This document shows positions 33,235-45,000 of a DNA stretch of 64,000 nucleotides, in pieces. The stretch's first letter is position 1; each line of letters begins with the position of its first letter. Source of the DNA: Sordariomycetes sp. S80-01Y (taxonomy: Eukaryota > Ascomycota > Sordariomycetes). The position numbers and the translations under genes are program-made. Below the pieces are notes generated by a model that was not told where the DNA came from, made no database searches, and worked only from the letters and a program-made list of their open reading frames with translations. The stretch is from positions 2,108,001-2,172,000 of the forward strand of contig JAXQJY010000029.1 in the NCBI GenBank assembly GCA_037042185.1. The letters run 5' to 3'.

Positions 33235-35860
33235 TCAACGCCTCGCAAAATTATTATAGATTGATGCATTGCCAAAAGTCGACGCATCTTCCACGGCACG
33301 GCGGGCACTATCCGCGTATGCATTCGAGGTCTCGTAGTCAGTCTCGTACGAGAAGTGCTCGTTAATATCACCGGTTGACGTCGCTCCAAAGGTATTGTTT
33401 CTCGTAGGCGGGTACTGCCCTTGCTGTTTTCGATGGCTGTAGTAGCTTTGCTGCGGCTGCTGTGGGTAGGCATCCCGGCGCATACTGTTTTGGGCAGCAT
33501 CGGTGCTCGTTGAGGATGCTTGGCTCTGGTGCGCTTGTTGGTGTTGACGCGGCTGCTGCTGAGGAGGCTGAAATTGCTGCTGAAGTGGCTGGTTCGGCTG
33601 CACAGTGGCACCATTACCCGCAGCACCATGAGCGCCAAAACTCGAGGGTATTTGAGCAGGAGGGGCTTTGTTATTAGCAATGCTATTGCCCAAACCTGGG
33701 GACCGTGGTTGGGAGTTCGCACTGCTGGCGGCAGACGTCGGGCGGTTGGTGTTGGTGTTGGCGATACGGCGGCGCTTGGCCTGAGTCTGCTCATTTGTCT
33801 CTGAACGTTGCTGTTGCGGGTTCTGGTCAACTTGGGAAGACTGTTCATGCTGCGCTTGCGTTGAGGACCCAAGGGGTAACGCCGCCGGCACGGCTGAAGA
33901 CCCGTGCTGTTGCTTCCTCTTTTCTAAGTTGCTTCCCCGTGCGTCCGCATGCATGGTAGCGGATGGGGACGCAGGGGAAGAGGCAGACTGTACAACGGAC
34001 TCAGAGACGAAATATGGGACAGGTCCTTTTGGACTTTGCGCCGGAGCATCCACCCAGCCCTGAGCGTGTTGCGACAGGCCCGTGGCTTGAGTTGGTGACT
34101 TCCCCGCCGGCTGTGAAGATTTGTAGAGCGGCTGATACTGCGCATAACGAGTATCATTTGCAGCTGGAGAAACGCTTGCGAGCGGTAAAGTCGGGGGTCT
34201 CGGCGCAAGGGTCGAAGCTCCAGTCGATGGAGGTAAATTGGGTGCTGGTACTGGTTTGGCTTTCGTCTTTGACCCTTTGGGTCTCCCCCTTTTCCTGCCC
34301 CCCGGAGTCGATACAGCAGTTCCCTCCATAGGTGCCTGTTCTGTTCGTGGGGGAGTGGCATTTATGGAAGGTTGATGTGCAACTAGTTGATTTTCAGAGC
34401 TAGCTAGTGGTAGAGCAGATTGCGGGCTGTTGGTATCCTGAGTGAGATCGACCGTCGCGCTCGCCTTGTCGGGCTGCCAACGCGCTCCGTCTGGATGAGG
34501 TTGCCCATCTCCAGGCCTAGGCTTTTTGGCACCCTTGTCTTTGCGGAACTTGCTATTCTTGCTGCCTTTAGGTCGTCCACGAGGCCGTTTCTTCGCTGGA
34601 TTTGGATCTGCTGGCTCGTCCGCCCTGGCCCCATCAGTATCAAACGCAGGACCAGAGGCCGAGCCTGTTGGACCAAGATATCCCATGTTGGGCAGATTGA
34701 GTGGTAAATCTGTAAACGGCGGCTTCGTGAAGTCAGCCGGAGGGAAGATCTCAGCTAGCCATCCCACCACCGAACCCCCTGACCCGTTCCCTTTAGCACT
34801 TCTAGGAAATGCATTAGCATCTTGGGGAGCGGGTGCCCCAGGAATCCCACCAAAGTAGGCCAAAGCCTTGCATAGCTGATCGACCACAATGACAGGGTGC
34901 AGACTACGCAGGAATGTCAAGAGCCTTGCCTGCTCTTTCTTGACCTCAGCGGGATGAGGGCACAATCCTGGCGGAGGCGGGTAGTGGTGCTGAGGGAATT
35001 GGTATGCGCCTTGCTGAGGATACTGAGGGTGCTGCTGAGAGTGCTGCTGAGGCGGAGGTGGTGCCATCATGTGAGGATCGGCCGGCTTCCACACATGTTT
35101 CCTTCGAGCCATGCCGTTCTGGCCATTTCGCACAGCTTCTTCGGCGGCAGCCTGGGTTGCCTCGCTTGACCGCTTCGCGGCAAGATCGCGCGCATCCATG
35201 AAAGCGCGCCCATGTCCCATTTGCATGACGCCAAAGTTTCCATCTCTCTTAGTCGCTTTGGCGATGTACTTGTTGGGCACAGGGTTCTTCCTCACGCGAC
35301 CATCTGTCACAACGTCTGGCGGCAACGGGCCTTTGCGAGCGGCCGGAGAGGGTGTGGCATGTGCTTGGGAGGTATCCGCAGATGCAGCTGGGCCCTTATC
35401 ACTAGTGGTATCATCGTCAAGCGGAATCGGCTCGCCAGCAGTGCCATTCTGCTTCTTGTTCTGATCGACTCGGTCTTGTGTTCCGGCGGCATCAACCTGA
35501 GCCTCAGGCCGGGTAGCGTGCTGCGGCTGAGCTTCGGGATTCGCCTGTGATTCTTGGGCTTGCGTCCTAATGACAGGCTCAGCAGAGTTTTCGTTGTCGA
35601 GCTCTGGCTGAGGCGAGGACGTAGCCACATGCAAGGGACTGTCCGGAGGTTCTCCAGTCGTATAGTTTTTGTTCGCGGACTCCAGGATGCCCTGGCCCTC
35701 GTCCTCACGCGACTCGTCTACACGTGTGTCTTCTTCGGCCAGTAGCTGGTTGCTGGAGAAGCCGGAGGCGCTCGGCGGATCGGACGCTGTTCGTGAAGTC
35801 AGCGTACAGAAGTGTTGTGAGCAGTGCAAGGGCCAACATACAGTCTGGAAGGTCAGACAT
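33235..35860 (-). CDS. AT-hook, Gln/Pro-rich nuclear protein
   Basis: Exons 35860..35842 and 35786..33235 give 856 residues. I chose the spliced start (MSDLPDSSDPPSASGF) over an unspliced ATG at 35937 because the 55-bp intron has a GTATGT donor and ACAG acceptor. Two AT-hook DNA-binding motifs are clear, KKRPRGRPKGSKN (about residue 400) and RKRGRPKGSKTK (about 500). A structured segment around residues 210-250 (RKNPVPNKYIAKATKRDG) and another near 315-380 (LLTFLRSLHPVIVVDQLCKA) are the only ordered parts. The last 250 residues are Gln-rich. It is probably a chromatin or transcription regulator; no catalytic domain is visible. It is divergent from VMA5. Confidence 0.8.
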
Positions 35861-36685
35861 GGCGTCGTTTCGGCCGGGAAAGTAGTCTCGTGTCGAGACG
35901 GACCGCTGTAGATCCCATGAAAAGCTCCCTTGATCAATGCGAGCTTTGGGGCTAGGCGTCGAGGCTCGGCAGCCGACGTTGGTGGATGTGGTGTCGTGCG
36001 CCTACGGGACTGGCGTCTTCCGAGTTGGGGAAGAGGATCGCGGTATGCCCAGCAACTTTAAGGAAAGCTCGATCGGAGTCGCAGATGCAGGTGCCAGAGC
36101 GTAATGGAAGCTCAAACCTGGAAGACGGCGAGTAACGCTGCGGCGACGCGCTCAAGCCACAAGCGGAACGAGTGGTTCTTCTGGATTGATGGGCGCGCGG
36201 CTTCGCCAACTTTGCGATGCGGGCGGGAGCTGGGGCTTGGGGAAGCTGGACAGGGTCCAACACCCGATACTACGAAGTACTTTGGTACTTCCTGGAGGGG
36301 TGGCACGGCTACTGGCCCGAGACCTTCAAGTTCTCAGCCACGAGGGGACCTCGAGATCAAGTGGGCGCCACAGCCTGAGGCGCTGGGCCAAGCCGCGCGG
36401 AGAGCCCCCACTGGTTGTGGCTCAGCTGGCACTTCGGAGCAGCGCTGAGGTCACTCCTGCCGGACCTCCAACGCTCCAACAACCTCCAGCCATCTCAAGC
36501 TGGCCATCCTCAGCGAAGCTCCAACATCCCCGACCTATCTACTGGCTGAGGAGCAGAACGGCCTCTAAGAGCACTCCGCATTTTACCCTCAAGCTCATCT
36601 GCTCCGTCCGCGCAGTTTCATACTCCTGCCGGAAGCTCTGCACCGACCGCCTCCTCGACCGACGACGTCAAGAACAGCGAGCGCC
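35861..36685. promoter_or_regulatory. divergent AT-hook gene/VMA5 promoter region
   Basis: An 825-bp head-to-head gap. A perfect hairpin GAAGTAC-TTTG-GTACTTC lies at 36274-36291 (7-bp arms, 4-nt loop). The final 150 bp are C/T-rich, typical of a fungal leader. Confidence 0.5.
36274..36291. repeat. perfect 7-bp-arm hairpin
   Basis: GAAGTAC and its exact reverse complement GTACTTC are separated by TTTG. It lies mid-way in the divergent AT-hook/VMA5 promoter and could be a dimeric factor site; no factor is assigned. Confidence 0.7.
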
Positions 36686-38070
36686 ATGTCGCGAAAGTTC
36701 GCTTTGGTCTCGTTGCCCTTAGGGGCCTTCGATACGAATGACAAGGACGACGCAGTCTCCGCCTTGAGCGCCACCGTCACTCCCGACAATGGGACGGTCA
36801 CGCCTTTCCAAATCCCAGACTTCAAGATCGGCACCCTCGACGCTCTGGTGCAGCAGGCCGACGACCTTGCGAAGCTCGAATCAACATCAGAGGCCGTCGT
36901 CGCCAAGGTTGCCGACTCGCTAAGGACCATCCTCGGAGGCGACGAGGACAGGCTGGCGTCGTACAAGATGGTCAACGACAGTCAGTTTATCGTCGGCGTG
37001 CGCTCCACGGCTTCTTGTTAACGGCTTCTCTAGAACCTACCGAAACATACCTCAACAACTTCACCTGGAACAAGATCCGGTACCGTGCTGATAAGCCCCT
37101 CGGGGAGTTAATAGATACCCTGCAAAAGGTGAGCTCCACCCGCAGGCTGAGAGGGGGGCTGCGTTGACAATGGCTTACAGGAGCTCCTCACGGTGGACAC
37201 CGATGTCAAGTCGAAGCTCAACCAGTACAACCAAGTCAAGACCAACTTGGCCACTCTGCAACGGCGCCAGACGTGAGTTTGATGGTACGAACGAACTGTC
37301 AGGAACTAACGAAAAACCAGTGGTAATCTCGCGACAAAGTCTCTGACACCCATTGTCGACCCTGCGCTGCTCGTCCAAGACTCCGAATACATTGAGACTC
37401 ACCTTATCGTCGTCCCGATCAACGCCAGGAAGGACTTCCTCAAGGAGTACGAGGAGTTGGCGCCCATGGTCGTTCCTCGATCCGCTGTGCAGGTTGCCCA
37501 GGATGAGGAGTTCGTCCTCTTCGCTGTCGCAACCTTCAAGAAACACGGTGCCGAATTCGTGCAGAAGTGCAGGGAGCAGAAGTGGACGCCCCGCCAGTAC
37601 AAGTATGTCGAAGGTGGTCGGGAAGAGGAGCAGCGCGAATTGGATAAGGTCACCAACGAGGAGCGCAAGGTGTGCGGAGAGGCGCTCCGCATCGCGCGCA
37701 CAGGTTGGAGCGAGAGCGTCATGGCTTGGATCCACGTCATGACCCTGAGAGTCTTCGTCGAGGCAGTCCTCCGATATGGCCTACCTCTTGACTACGTCTC
37801 GGCCCTGATCAAGGTAAAGGCCCCTCCCTAACCACTTCCATGACTCTTTCCACTGACGTGCATTAGACAACGTCGAAACTGGCTCCCAAGGTGAAGACCA
37901 ACCTAGACTCTCAATACTCCTACCTGGGAGGCAACGCATTTGGCCGGGACAAGCGAGGTAAGATTACAAAGGACGACGCAGCTATGAGCTCAGACATGGC
38001 GGCGGCAGGGCTTGGGGGCGAGGGCAACGAGTACACTGCATACGTGTACTACGAGCTGGAGTTTCCTTGA
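36686..38070 (+). CDS. VMA5: V-type H+-ATPase subunit C
   Basis: Five exons, 36686..36980, 37034..37128, 37181..37272, 37321..37813 and 37867..38070, give 392 residues, the same length as yeast Vma5. Landmarks are MSRKFALVSLPLGAF at the start, LASYKMVNDKPTETYLNNF spanning intron 1, and WNKIRYRADKPLGELIDTLQ. Further on are RQTGNLATKSL across intron 3, GWSESVMAWIHVMTLRVFVE, and SQYSYLGGNAFGRDKRG with YVYYELEFP at the end. By family it is the clamp between the V1 head and peripheral stalks of the vacuolar proton pump and controls reversible disassembly. It converges on MET14 with a 209-bp gap. Confidence 0.96.
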
Positions 38071-38279
38071 TTGATCTGTTACCGACATTGGGAAGACTTG
38101 GAGCATATGGGCTGTATCCTATCATGGCGAGACGGAGCGAGTAGCATGAGAAAGCAAACTTCATCCCTAAGCCGGGCTGTACCGACGCGAATTCTTTGTT
38201 CATTCCCTTGATCTTTAGCTCGAATGTCTAGCTCCTGGCCCCCCCCTTTTCCAACCGCAACGACCTGCGGCCCTGCCCT

Positions 38280-39002
38280 CTACGCCTTCAGGTAGCCCTT
38301 CTCTTGCAACCAAGCGGTGATCTGAGCAACGCACTCCTCCACCGAGTTCTCGTGGGTCTTGATGGTGATCTCGGGGTTGGCGGGCTCCTCGTACGGGGCG
38401 GAGATGCCGGTGAAGTCCTTGATCTCGCCGGCGCGGGCCTTCTTGTACAGGCCCTTGGGGTCGCGCTGCTCGGCGACCTCGAGCGGGACGTCGACGAAGA
38501 CCTCGATGAAGGGCAGCTTCTGGTCCTCGCCGCCGCTGGTCTGGGCGTGCAGCTCCCTGGCCATGTCGCGGTCGGCCCGGTAGGGGGAGATGAAGGAGGT
38601 GATGGCGATGGTGGAGGCGTCGGCGAAGAGCTTGGCGACCTCGCCGATGCGGCGGATGTTCTCGTTGCGGTCCTTCTCGCTGAAGCCCAGGTCCTTGTTC
38701 AGGCCGAAGCGAACGTTGTCGCCGTCGAGGCGGTAGGCGGCCAGGCCCAGGTGCAGGAGGTGCTGCTCGAGGGCGGTGGCGACGGTGGACTTGCCCGAGG
38801 CGGACAGGCCGGTGAGCCAGATGGTGAGACCCTGCTGCTTGCGGGTCTCGTTGCGCTCCTTGCGCGAGAGGGAGGGGTGCCAGGTGATGTTGCTGCGAGC
38901 GGATTGTCAGCTATCTCTGGCCGTGAGAACCTCGAGAGGGCGACCGCGCCAGCGTGGAGGAGGGGCAGCAGGGGGGGAGGGCGAGCGGACTTACGTAGCC
39001 AT
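38280..39002 (-). CDS. MET14: adenylylsulfate (APS) kinase
   Basis: Exons 39002..38995 and 38892..38280 give 206 residues. The first exon encodes only two full codons and part of a third, followed by a 102-bp intron (donor GTAAGT, acceptor GCAG). It reads [20 protein letters not shown], then P-loop GLSASGKST (31-39). Family motifs [66 protein letters not shown] and [12 protein letters not shown] follow. It phosphorylates adenylylsulfate with ATP to PAPS, the second step of sulfate activation, in the cytosol. Length and motifs are complete. Confidence 0.97.
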
Positions 39003-39675
39003 TGTGTCGTGTCAGTGGGAGAACAGGTTCAAAAAGCTTGCGATTCCAGCAGATGCAGAGGGTGAGAGGTTTTCTTGGGACGGACAGAGCTCGACGCTGT
39101 TGCAAATTAGTTGTAGCAGCAGTCAATTAATTAGTAGCGAGTCCACGGCACGACGCTCGGAGGGGTGGAGGGGCAGCGGGGCAGAGTCCCGTCACGGGCG
39201 GACAGGAGTCGGATTGCGCAAAGGCCCGTCTCCCGTCTCAGGCACCGCACACGCCATCCAGGGAGGGGCTCCGACAACCGCTTCTGCCAGGGCGCCCCCT
39301 CAAGTGTGGCCTCAGCGCGTTCCTCAGCGTGTGCAAATGCAGTGCGACGGACTGCCGGCATCCTGGGGCGCCAGTGGGTAAGTAAGCACTGGCAAAGATA
39401 GATAACGGATTGACGTCGGATCGTCGCTCGACAGCCCGAACGCTCCTCACCGCTTCTTCATACTCGATGCGCACCTCAGGCCGAGACCGAGATGTCGCTG
39501 TCGTGGTCTATTATCACATCTTGCTTCTACGCTCAAGCCACAAACGCTGAGATCTATCCAAAAACAATATACACATGTACCGAAACTGCCCATCTACCGC
39601 CTTGGGGGCTGTCGCTCTATTTCGCAGTGACCGCAGCTGCTAGCCACCTGTATCCATCTCTATCCGGTCCGGTCT
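39003..39675. other. intergenic, MET14 promoter and thioesterase 3' end
   Basis: About 670 bp containing the MET14 promoter side and the thioesterase 3' UTR. I see no supported gene; short open frames on both strands lack domains. Confidence 0.5.
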
Positions 39676-40609
39676 TTAGACGATCTTGGGCATCACCTGT
39701 CACGGGTGTCAGTGCAGTTCCGTCGCACAACTGGGTCGCAGCAGCAGGAGCATGCATCATCACTTACAGCAGCATATTTGGGTGAAATGAACAGGCCTTG
39801 CGCCTCGGCGAAGACGGTCGGGGTCTCCCCCGGCTTCGCCAAAAGCTCAAGGTGCCCCTTCACCCAGGCCTTCCTCCCCTCCACCTTTTCCGTGTGCGCC
39901 CTTAGCACCAAGAAGCTTCCCGCCGGTGTGGGCTTGCGATAGTCGATCTTAAGGTTGGCCGTCACGGCGATGTTGTGGGGCAGGGACTTGAAGCAACACC
40001 GCCCCAGACCCTCGTCCAGCACTGTCGCCAGCAAGCCGCCGTGGACGATGCCCGGGTGGCCGCACAAGTCCTCCCCAACGTAGAAGACGGCTACCATCTC
40101 CCTCCCCTTGTCGTCGTTCCACGCGAACGGGGGCACCGCGACCTTGCCCGGACCCAGCAACGCGCCGCCAGTCAGGTTCTTGGCCCTGTACTGGCCCGGC
40201 ATCTTCATGTGCGGCCTCGACTCGGTCAGATCGGTCCGGTTGCGCAGCTCGGCGACCAGAGGGTGGTTGTTGATGGTGTCCTCGGCCATGCGCGCCTCCG
40301 TGTCGGCTTCGGCCGGGGAGTAGACACGCAGGCTGTCCGCGTCCGAGTAGAAGCCCATGCCGCGCGAGGTCATGGCCTGGTGGGTGCCGACGGCGCCGGC
40401 GCCGGCAAAGACAATGCCAGTGAGTGTGAACTTCAGGAAGCGTCCGAGTCCGCTGGGTTTCGCTGGCCGTGTCAGGAGTCGTCTCTGCGGGAGGTCATGG
40501 CTGGGCACAACTTACACTGAGTCTGCGCGGCGTAACCCCTTCGCTGCGACGCGCGACAGACGCTCCGTCCCATACGCGAGGCATTGCCGCCGAACTGCCG
40601 CGCAAACAT
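39676..40609 (-). CDS. mitochondrial hotdog-fold acyl-CoA thioesterase (4HBT/PaaI-like)
   Basis: Exons 40609..40516, 40462..39768 and 39696..39676 give 269 residues; the last exon is just six codons plus stop (VMPKIV). The N-terminus (MFARQFGGNASRMGRSVCRA) is Arg-rich with no acidic residue, a typical mitochondrial presequence. A hydrophobic segment (FLKFTLTGIVFAGAGAVG, residues 40-57) may anchor it in the inner membrane. The hotdog domain is marked by HPGIVHGGLLATVLDEGLG (about 165-185) with the usual His-Gly-Gly and Asp/Glu, then ANLKIDYRKPTPAG and LVLRAHTEKVEGRKAWVKG. By family it hydrolyses acyl-CoA thioesters; the substrate is unknown. It is divergent from the next gene. Confidence 0.88.
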
Positions 40610-41397
40610 GTTTGCTAAAAAGAGCGTGATGACGACCGAAGAAAAGGAGTGTGCTCTGGCCTTGCGCCTAAGGTTACTGGCGGCCGGTCATGTCCGGGGA
40701 AGTTGAACTTTCGACCACACGTCCCAGTCCTATTCCCGAGGCAAGGGTCCTCTGATTGACGCATAGAGGTCCACGTTTTATGCAGCTAAGCCATACACCG
40801 GCCATGGCGCCTTCCATTGTGCCGACGATTGCCACTGGCAGCACCGGACCTCCGGACCCGGACCCGGTGAAGCGACGCCATGCGCGGACCGACAAATAGT
40901 TTAGCAACTTCACTCTTGTCGTCTGGCTGTATTTACTTGTTGGCTGACCTTGATGCAGCCACATCTTCCAGGGCCCCTCGCGCATGGCCTGTCATGTCAG
41001 ATCAGGGCAGCAACCTTGCCAGTGCAGCTCGCGTTTCCAATCACACCTGCTGACCCTTGCCATTGTCTTTGACCGTCCGGCCTGCCTGACATCATTCCAG
41101 CCGCCCTCGTGCCCTGTAAGCGGTGCGCCAGCAAGTTTCCACGACACCCTGTCAATAACGTGAAGCAGGCACTTTGATGGTGCCCTGACGTCGCCTGTCA
41201 CTCACTAGCTTGTTTGACCCTGATACGACAGGTCGCACGCCGTAGCACAATGCGGGGGGACGCTCCCAGGCCTGGACCTTGGTGAGGAGCTATAAAGGGG
41301 GGTGACGCCCTGGTGGCCGCTTAGAATCTCGCCCGGCGATGTTCCTGTTCACTGCCTAACACAAATAACTCCTGAAACCTAGAAGACCACATTCACA
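40610..41397. promoter_or_regulatory. divergent thioesterase/small-protein promoter region
   Basis: A 788-bp head-to-head gap with no gene. A consensus TATA box for the plus-strand gene lies at 41291-41298 (listed separately). Confidence 0.5.
41291..41298 (+). promoter_or_regulatory. TATA box (TATAAAGG)
   Basis: TATAAAGG lies 107 bp upstream of the start codon of the small protein gene at 41398, a normal distance for a TATA-dependent fungal promoter. Such promoters tend to be highly or conditionally expressed. Confidence 0.55.
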
Positions 41398-41951
41398 ATG
41401 GTAGGCTTGATCTTGACAGCAATTTCCAGCGGCTGAGCTGACTGCTACGCTACAGGCCACTGCTGAGACCGTCGACCTGGGCCCAGCCCACCCTCCCAAG
41501 GAGGACTCCCTCATCGCTTTCGAACAAGTCCTACCCGACCTCAGAAGCAAGCTGAAGTCTATCCGTCGTGATCACCAGAGTATGACCCTCCCAGCATTCC
41601 TCGTGTGATGCCTGTCACTGATGTGCGGTCCTTACAGAGCATGAGCCCGAGTACTTCGCGGCCGTCGAGCACCTTTCCAATGACGACTTCACCTCGTTCG
41701 GCAAGGACGATCTCACCTCTGTCCGCGTCGCCATGTCTGCCTATGGCATCCACATCTTCGGCAAGGTCCGCATCCCCGGCATGCCAGACTCCGGCCCGGC
41801 CTACATCCACATTCGCATCTTCGTCCAGGGCGGTGACGAACCGGCCAAGCTGCACAGCATCCACACTGAGGAGAGGGACGAGGACGGCGGTGGCAAGACC
41901 TACCGCGCCATCTTTACAAAGGACGATGAGTTGGAGTGGTTCGACACCTAG
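41398..41951 (+). CDS. small conserved fungal protein of unknown function
   Basis: Exons 41398..41400, 41456..41579 and 41638..41951 give 146 residues. The first exon is the start codon alone, followed by a 55-bp intron (GTAGGC...ACAG). The protein reads MATAETVDLGPAHPPKEDSL, then an amphipathic helix, then a compact beta-rich part (SVRVAMSAYGIHIFGKVRIP, YIHIRIFVQGG, KLHSIHTEE), ending TKDDELEWFDT. No signal peptide or membrane segment is seen. I recall similar small proteins in other filamentous ascomycetes but know no function. The conserved start-codon/intron junction and TATA box support a real, probably well expressed gene. Confidence 0.78.
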
Positions 41952-42008
41952 AGCGTTGCGCGATGGATATCCCTTTCCCCTTATCAGTTTGTTTTAAGCT
42001 ATATGCAA

Positions 42009-45000
42009 TCAAAAATCTTCCCCGTCGTCTTGACCTAGCAACTCCGCGTAGTCGTCCACCGACGCAAACATTGGTAGCTCCTTCATCTGCTTGCGGTGGG
42101 CCTTGCGCTTGTTCTTCTTTTCGTCCTTGGCTGTCTTCTCTTCGTCCTCTTCTTCTTCCGACTCCATTGCCACTAGACCGTCGGACCCGGCCTCGTCATC
42201 CTCGTCAGAGCCCTCTATATCCACAATCCCCATGTCATCGTCAGAGATGTCATCATCCTCCAAATCGACATCAGGTTCTTCTTCCTCATCGTCTGAGGCC
42301 ATCTCATCTTCATCTAAGTCATCAAAGCCCTCTGAGTCGCCATCGCCGCCCTCGATGTCAGGCTGCGCCGAGACCAGAGCCTTCCAAATCTCGTCCTCCT
42401 CGGGGTCCTCCTCGTCACCGTCACCAGCAGCCGCAGACGTCTTCTTCGCCTTCTTGGGCTCCTTGTTGGCGTGCTGGAAATACTGGTGGAAGAAGGAGTC
42501 TTCAGCCGCCACGTCCGCCGCCTTCTTGTTTCGGAATGTTGAGGAGTTGACGGCAGTTGGCGCGCCGCCGGCCGCCCGACTACCAAGCCAGATATCGCCC
42601 GAGTCCTTGGTTGCCTTGAGAGGCTGCATGATGGAGACACCACGGGCAGAGTCCGTAGCCTTTGGGCTCTTGTAGACGAACTTGTCGAGGAAGCGGATAA
42701 GGGAGTGGCTATCGAGGTCTGGCTTGGCGATTTTCTGATCGGGGTTGACGAGCGCTGACGCGGATACTGAGACGGACGGGTGGTAGTGAGCCAATACAGG
42801 TATCATTTCCCAGAGACAACTTCGCTGAGCATTGCTGTACTCGGGGTCCCTTTTCCTACCGTCATAGACGGGCTTGTCCTCGGCATCGTCGTCGAATATC
42901 GACTCCTCTGGTTCTTGTATCAGGGTGGCCAGATCCGGAAACGTTCCGCGAAGACTTGCAACGACGTAGAGCAGACCGCACACGAACGCTGGTTGGTGGA
43001 GGTGTGATACTTGGAGCATGCGTTTGGCGAACGCCTTGACTCGGCGCACGTCGATGTCGTTCTTCAATGCCCGCAACAGCAAGTTAAGGTACAAAGACTG
43101 CTTCGATGAGGACACCAAGCGAGGATCCAGAAGGGATTCGTAAAGCGTACGGTAGAACCGGTCGGTACCCAGGTTCCTTGCTGTTGCAAGATGTTGGATC
43201 AAGAGGAGTGCTTGAATGCCAGTGTTGAAATTGGCCGAGTGCGCGATCTTGAACAGGGTGTCCATGTGCTTCTCCATGATGGAATCGTTCTCGCCAACGA
43301 AAGGGGCAGCACGGTTCACACCAGTCAAAATTGCCGAGACCAACTTATCAGCAGCCTCAACGTCTTGCTCGTTTGGCTTTGGTGTACTCTTCTTCGCAGG
43401 GGGCTTGCCCGGTGGCCCGGGCTTCTTCGGCCCTTCCTTCGGCTTGCCTTGTTCTGGCTGCAAACCGATTCCAAGACTACCTGCCTTGAGGAGAGCAACG
43501 AATAGCTCGAAGTAGATTCGTGTCAGTGACACGGCCATGTCTGGCTCCTTGTTGCTGAGAATAGTCTGGTTGAGAGTGTTGATGGCATAGTACTTTGATC
43601 GATGGTCCTGGGAAGGGTGAAGCAGAATCTCCTGCTCAACCATACGCACAATGATCGCTTTCATACCGGGATGCGACGTCTGCAGCTGCAGGAGAAGGTA
43701 GGACGCCCGTGATGCAATCTTCCTGTCACGATCACCCAGCTTGTTAACCAACAGTCGGAGCAAATTCGACTCCTGTTCAGGCTTGTCCTTGAGAAGTCCA
43801 TACACAAAGTCGAGTGCTCTGGAACGCGAGTACTCGATCTCATCGGAGCACCACGCTTCTAAAAGCTGCAGGATTTTGAAATATGTGTCCTTCAACCACT
43901 CCTCGTATGCCCAGCTGATGAGATGCATTTCGTTCATCTTGCCGGGTAAGGGTTGTCCAGGCTTCCACGACTTGGTGTTTGTCTGCTGCAAGGTACCTAT
44001 CAACCCAGGCTGAGTCGCGAAAGTTCGGAGCCGTCGGTTTGACGGCAAAACGGAGCCGGGACCCAGCAAATCGACCAGGGCACCGATTGCCCCGATGGCT
44101 TGATTCCGACTCTTTTTCGACGACAAGCTGAGCAAAGCGTCGAAGGCTCGGATGTTGTGAAGCGGGGACTCCTGGATGGCAAGAGTCAATGCTGAGACCT
44201 TATCGGTGAGGGTACCAGATGACATGATGGTCGACAAGAACTTGTGCGAAGACTTGGCGAAAATGCTCGTCCTGTACTTGGCCGCATCATCTTCGAGAAG
44301 CTCTTTGGCGTGCTGCTTCAGAGCGTCAACTGCCCCCAAAAACGGCCCTACTTGCTCGCTTGATGGATTGGGCAGCTTTGGAAGTTTGGTTGCGTGCCAA
44401 TCCGCCCTAGGCTCGAAGTTCTGATCACTGGTTAGCATGTTAGAAGTGCCCTCCGACAGCCAGACCGGCTTACCAGATTGCCCACTTTGCGAGGTGCATC
44501 CGTCACATCGTCCTCTTCCTCCTCATCCTCGTCGCCGTCTTCTGTATCCTCCTCTCCGTCCTCAACATCCTCATACTCCTCCTCATCTTGCTCCTCCGCA
44601 TCACCAACCTCCTCGTCACTGGCTTCGCTTGGCTGGTAATTCGAAAAGCCAAGCTGTTTTGAGAAGGCCGCTAGCTCATCCTTCAAGCTCTTGTCGACAG
44701 TTTTCTGGTCGTCTTTGATGTGTTCCTCATCAGAGGAATCGATGTCCTCGATCAGCTTTAGATCTTCCTCATCCCCTCCCAATGCCCGAATCTCCTCCAA
44801 CAGAGCCTCTTTCTCACTCTTCGGTGCAGCCTTTGAAGGGCCATTGCTGGAGTTGCGTTGCCTCTTGCGGTCTTGTGAGCCGGAGTCGTTTGTTGGCGGC
44901 TTCTTCCGCTTGTGATCATTGCCGTTCAAATTATGATCAATCTTGGATGTGAGCTGTGCAAGGGCATCTTCGTTGAATGAGGACCCTTTCTTTGCGCCTT

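Noticed and set aside
35861-35937. Unspliced upstream start for the AT-hook protein
   Set aside because: It reads through a good 55-bp intron and yields a Cys/Trp/His-rich leader unlike the rest of the protein.
42091-42675. Plus-strand Ser-rich open frame opposite MAK21
   Set aside because: Antisense of the acidic C-terminal tail; pure low complexity.
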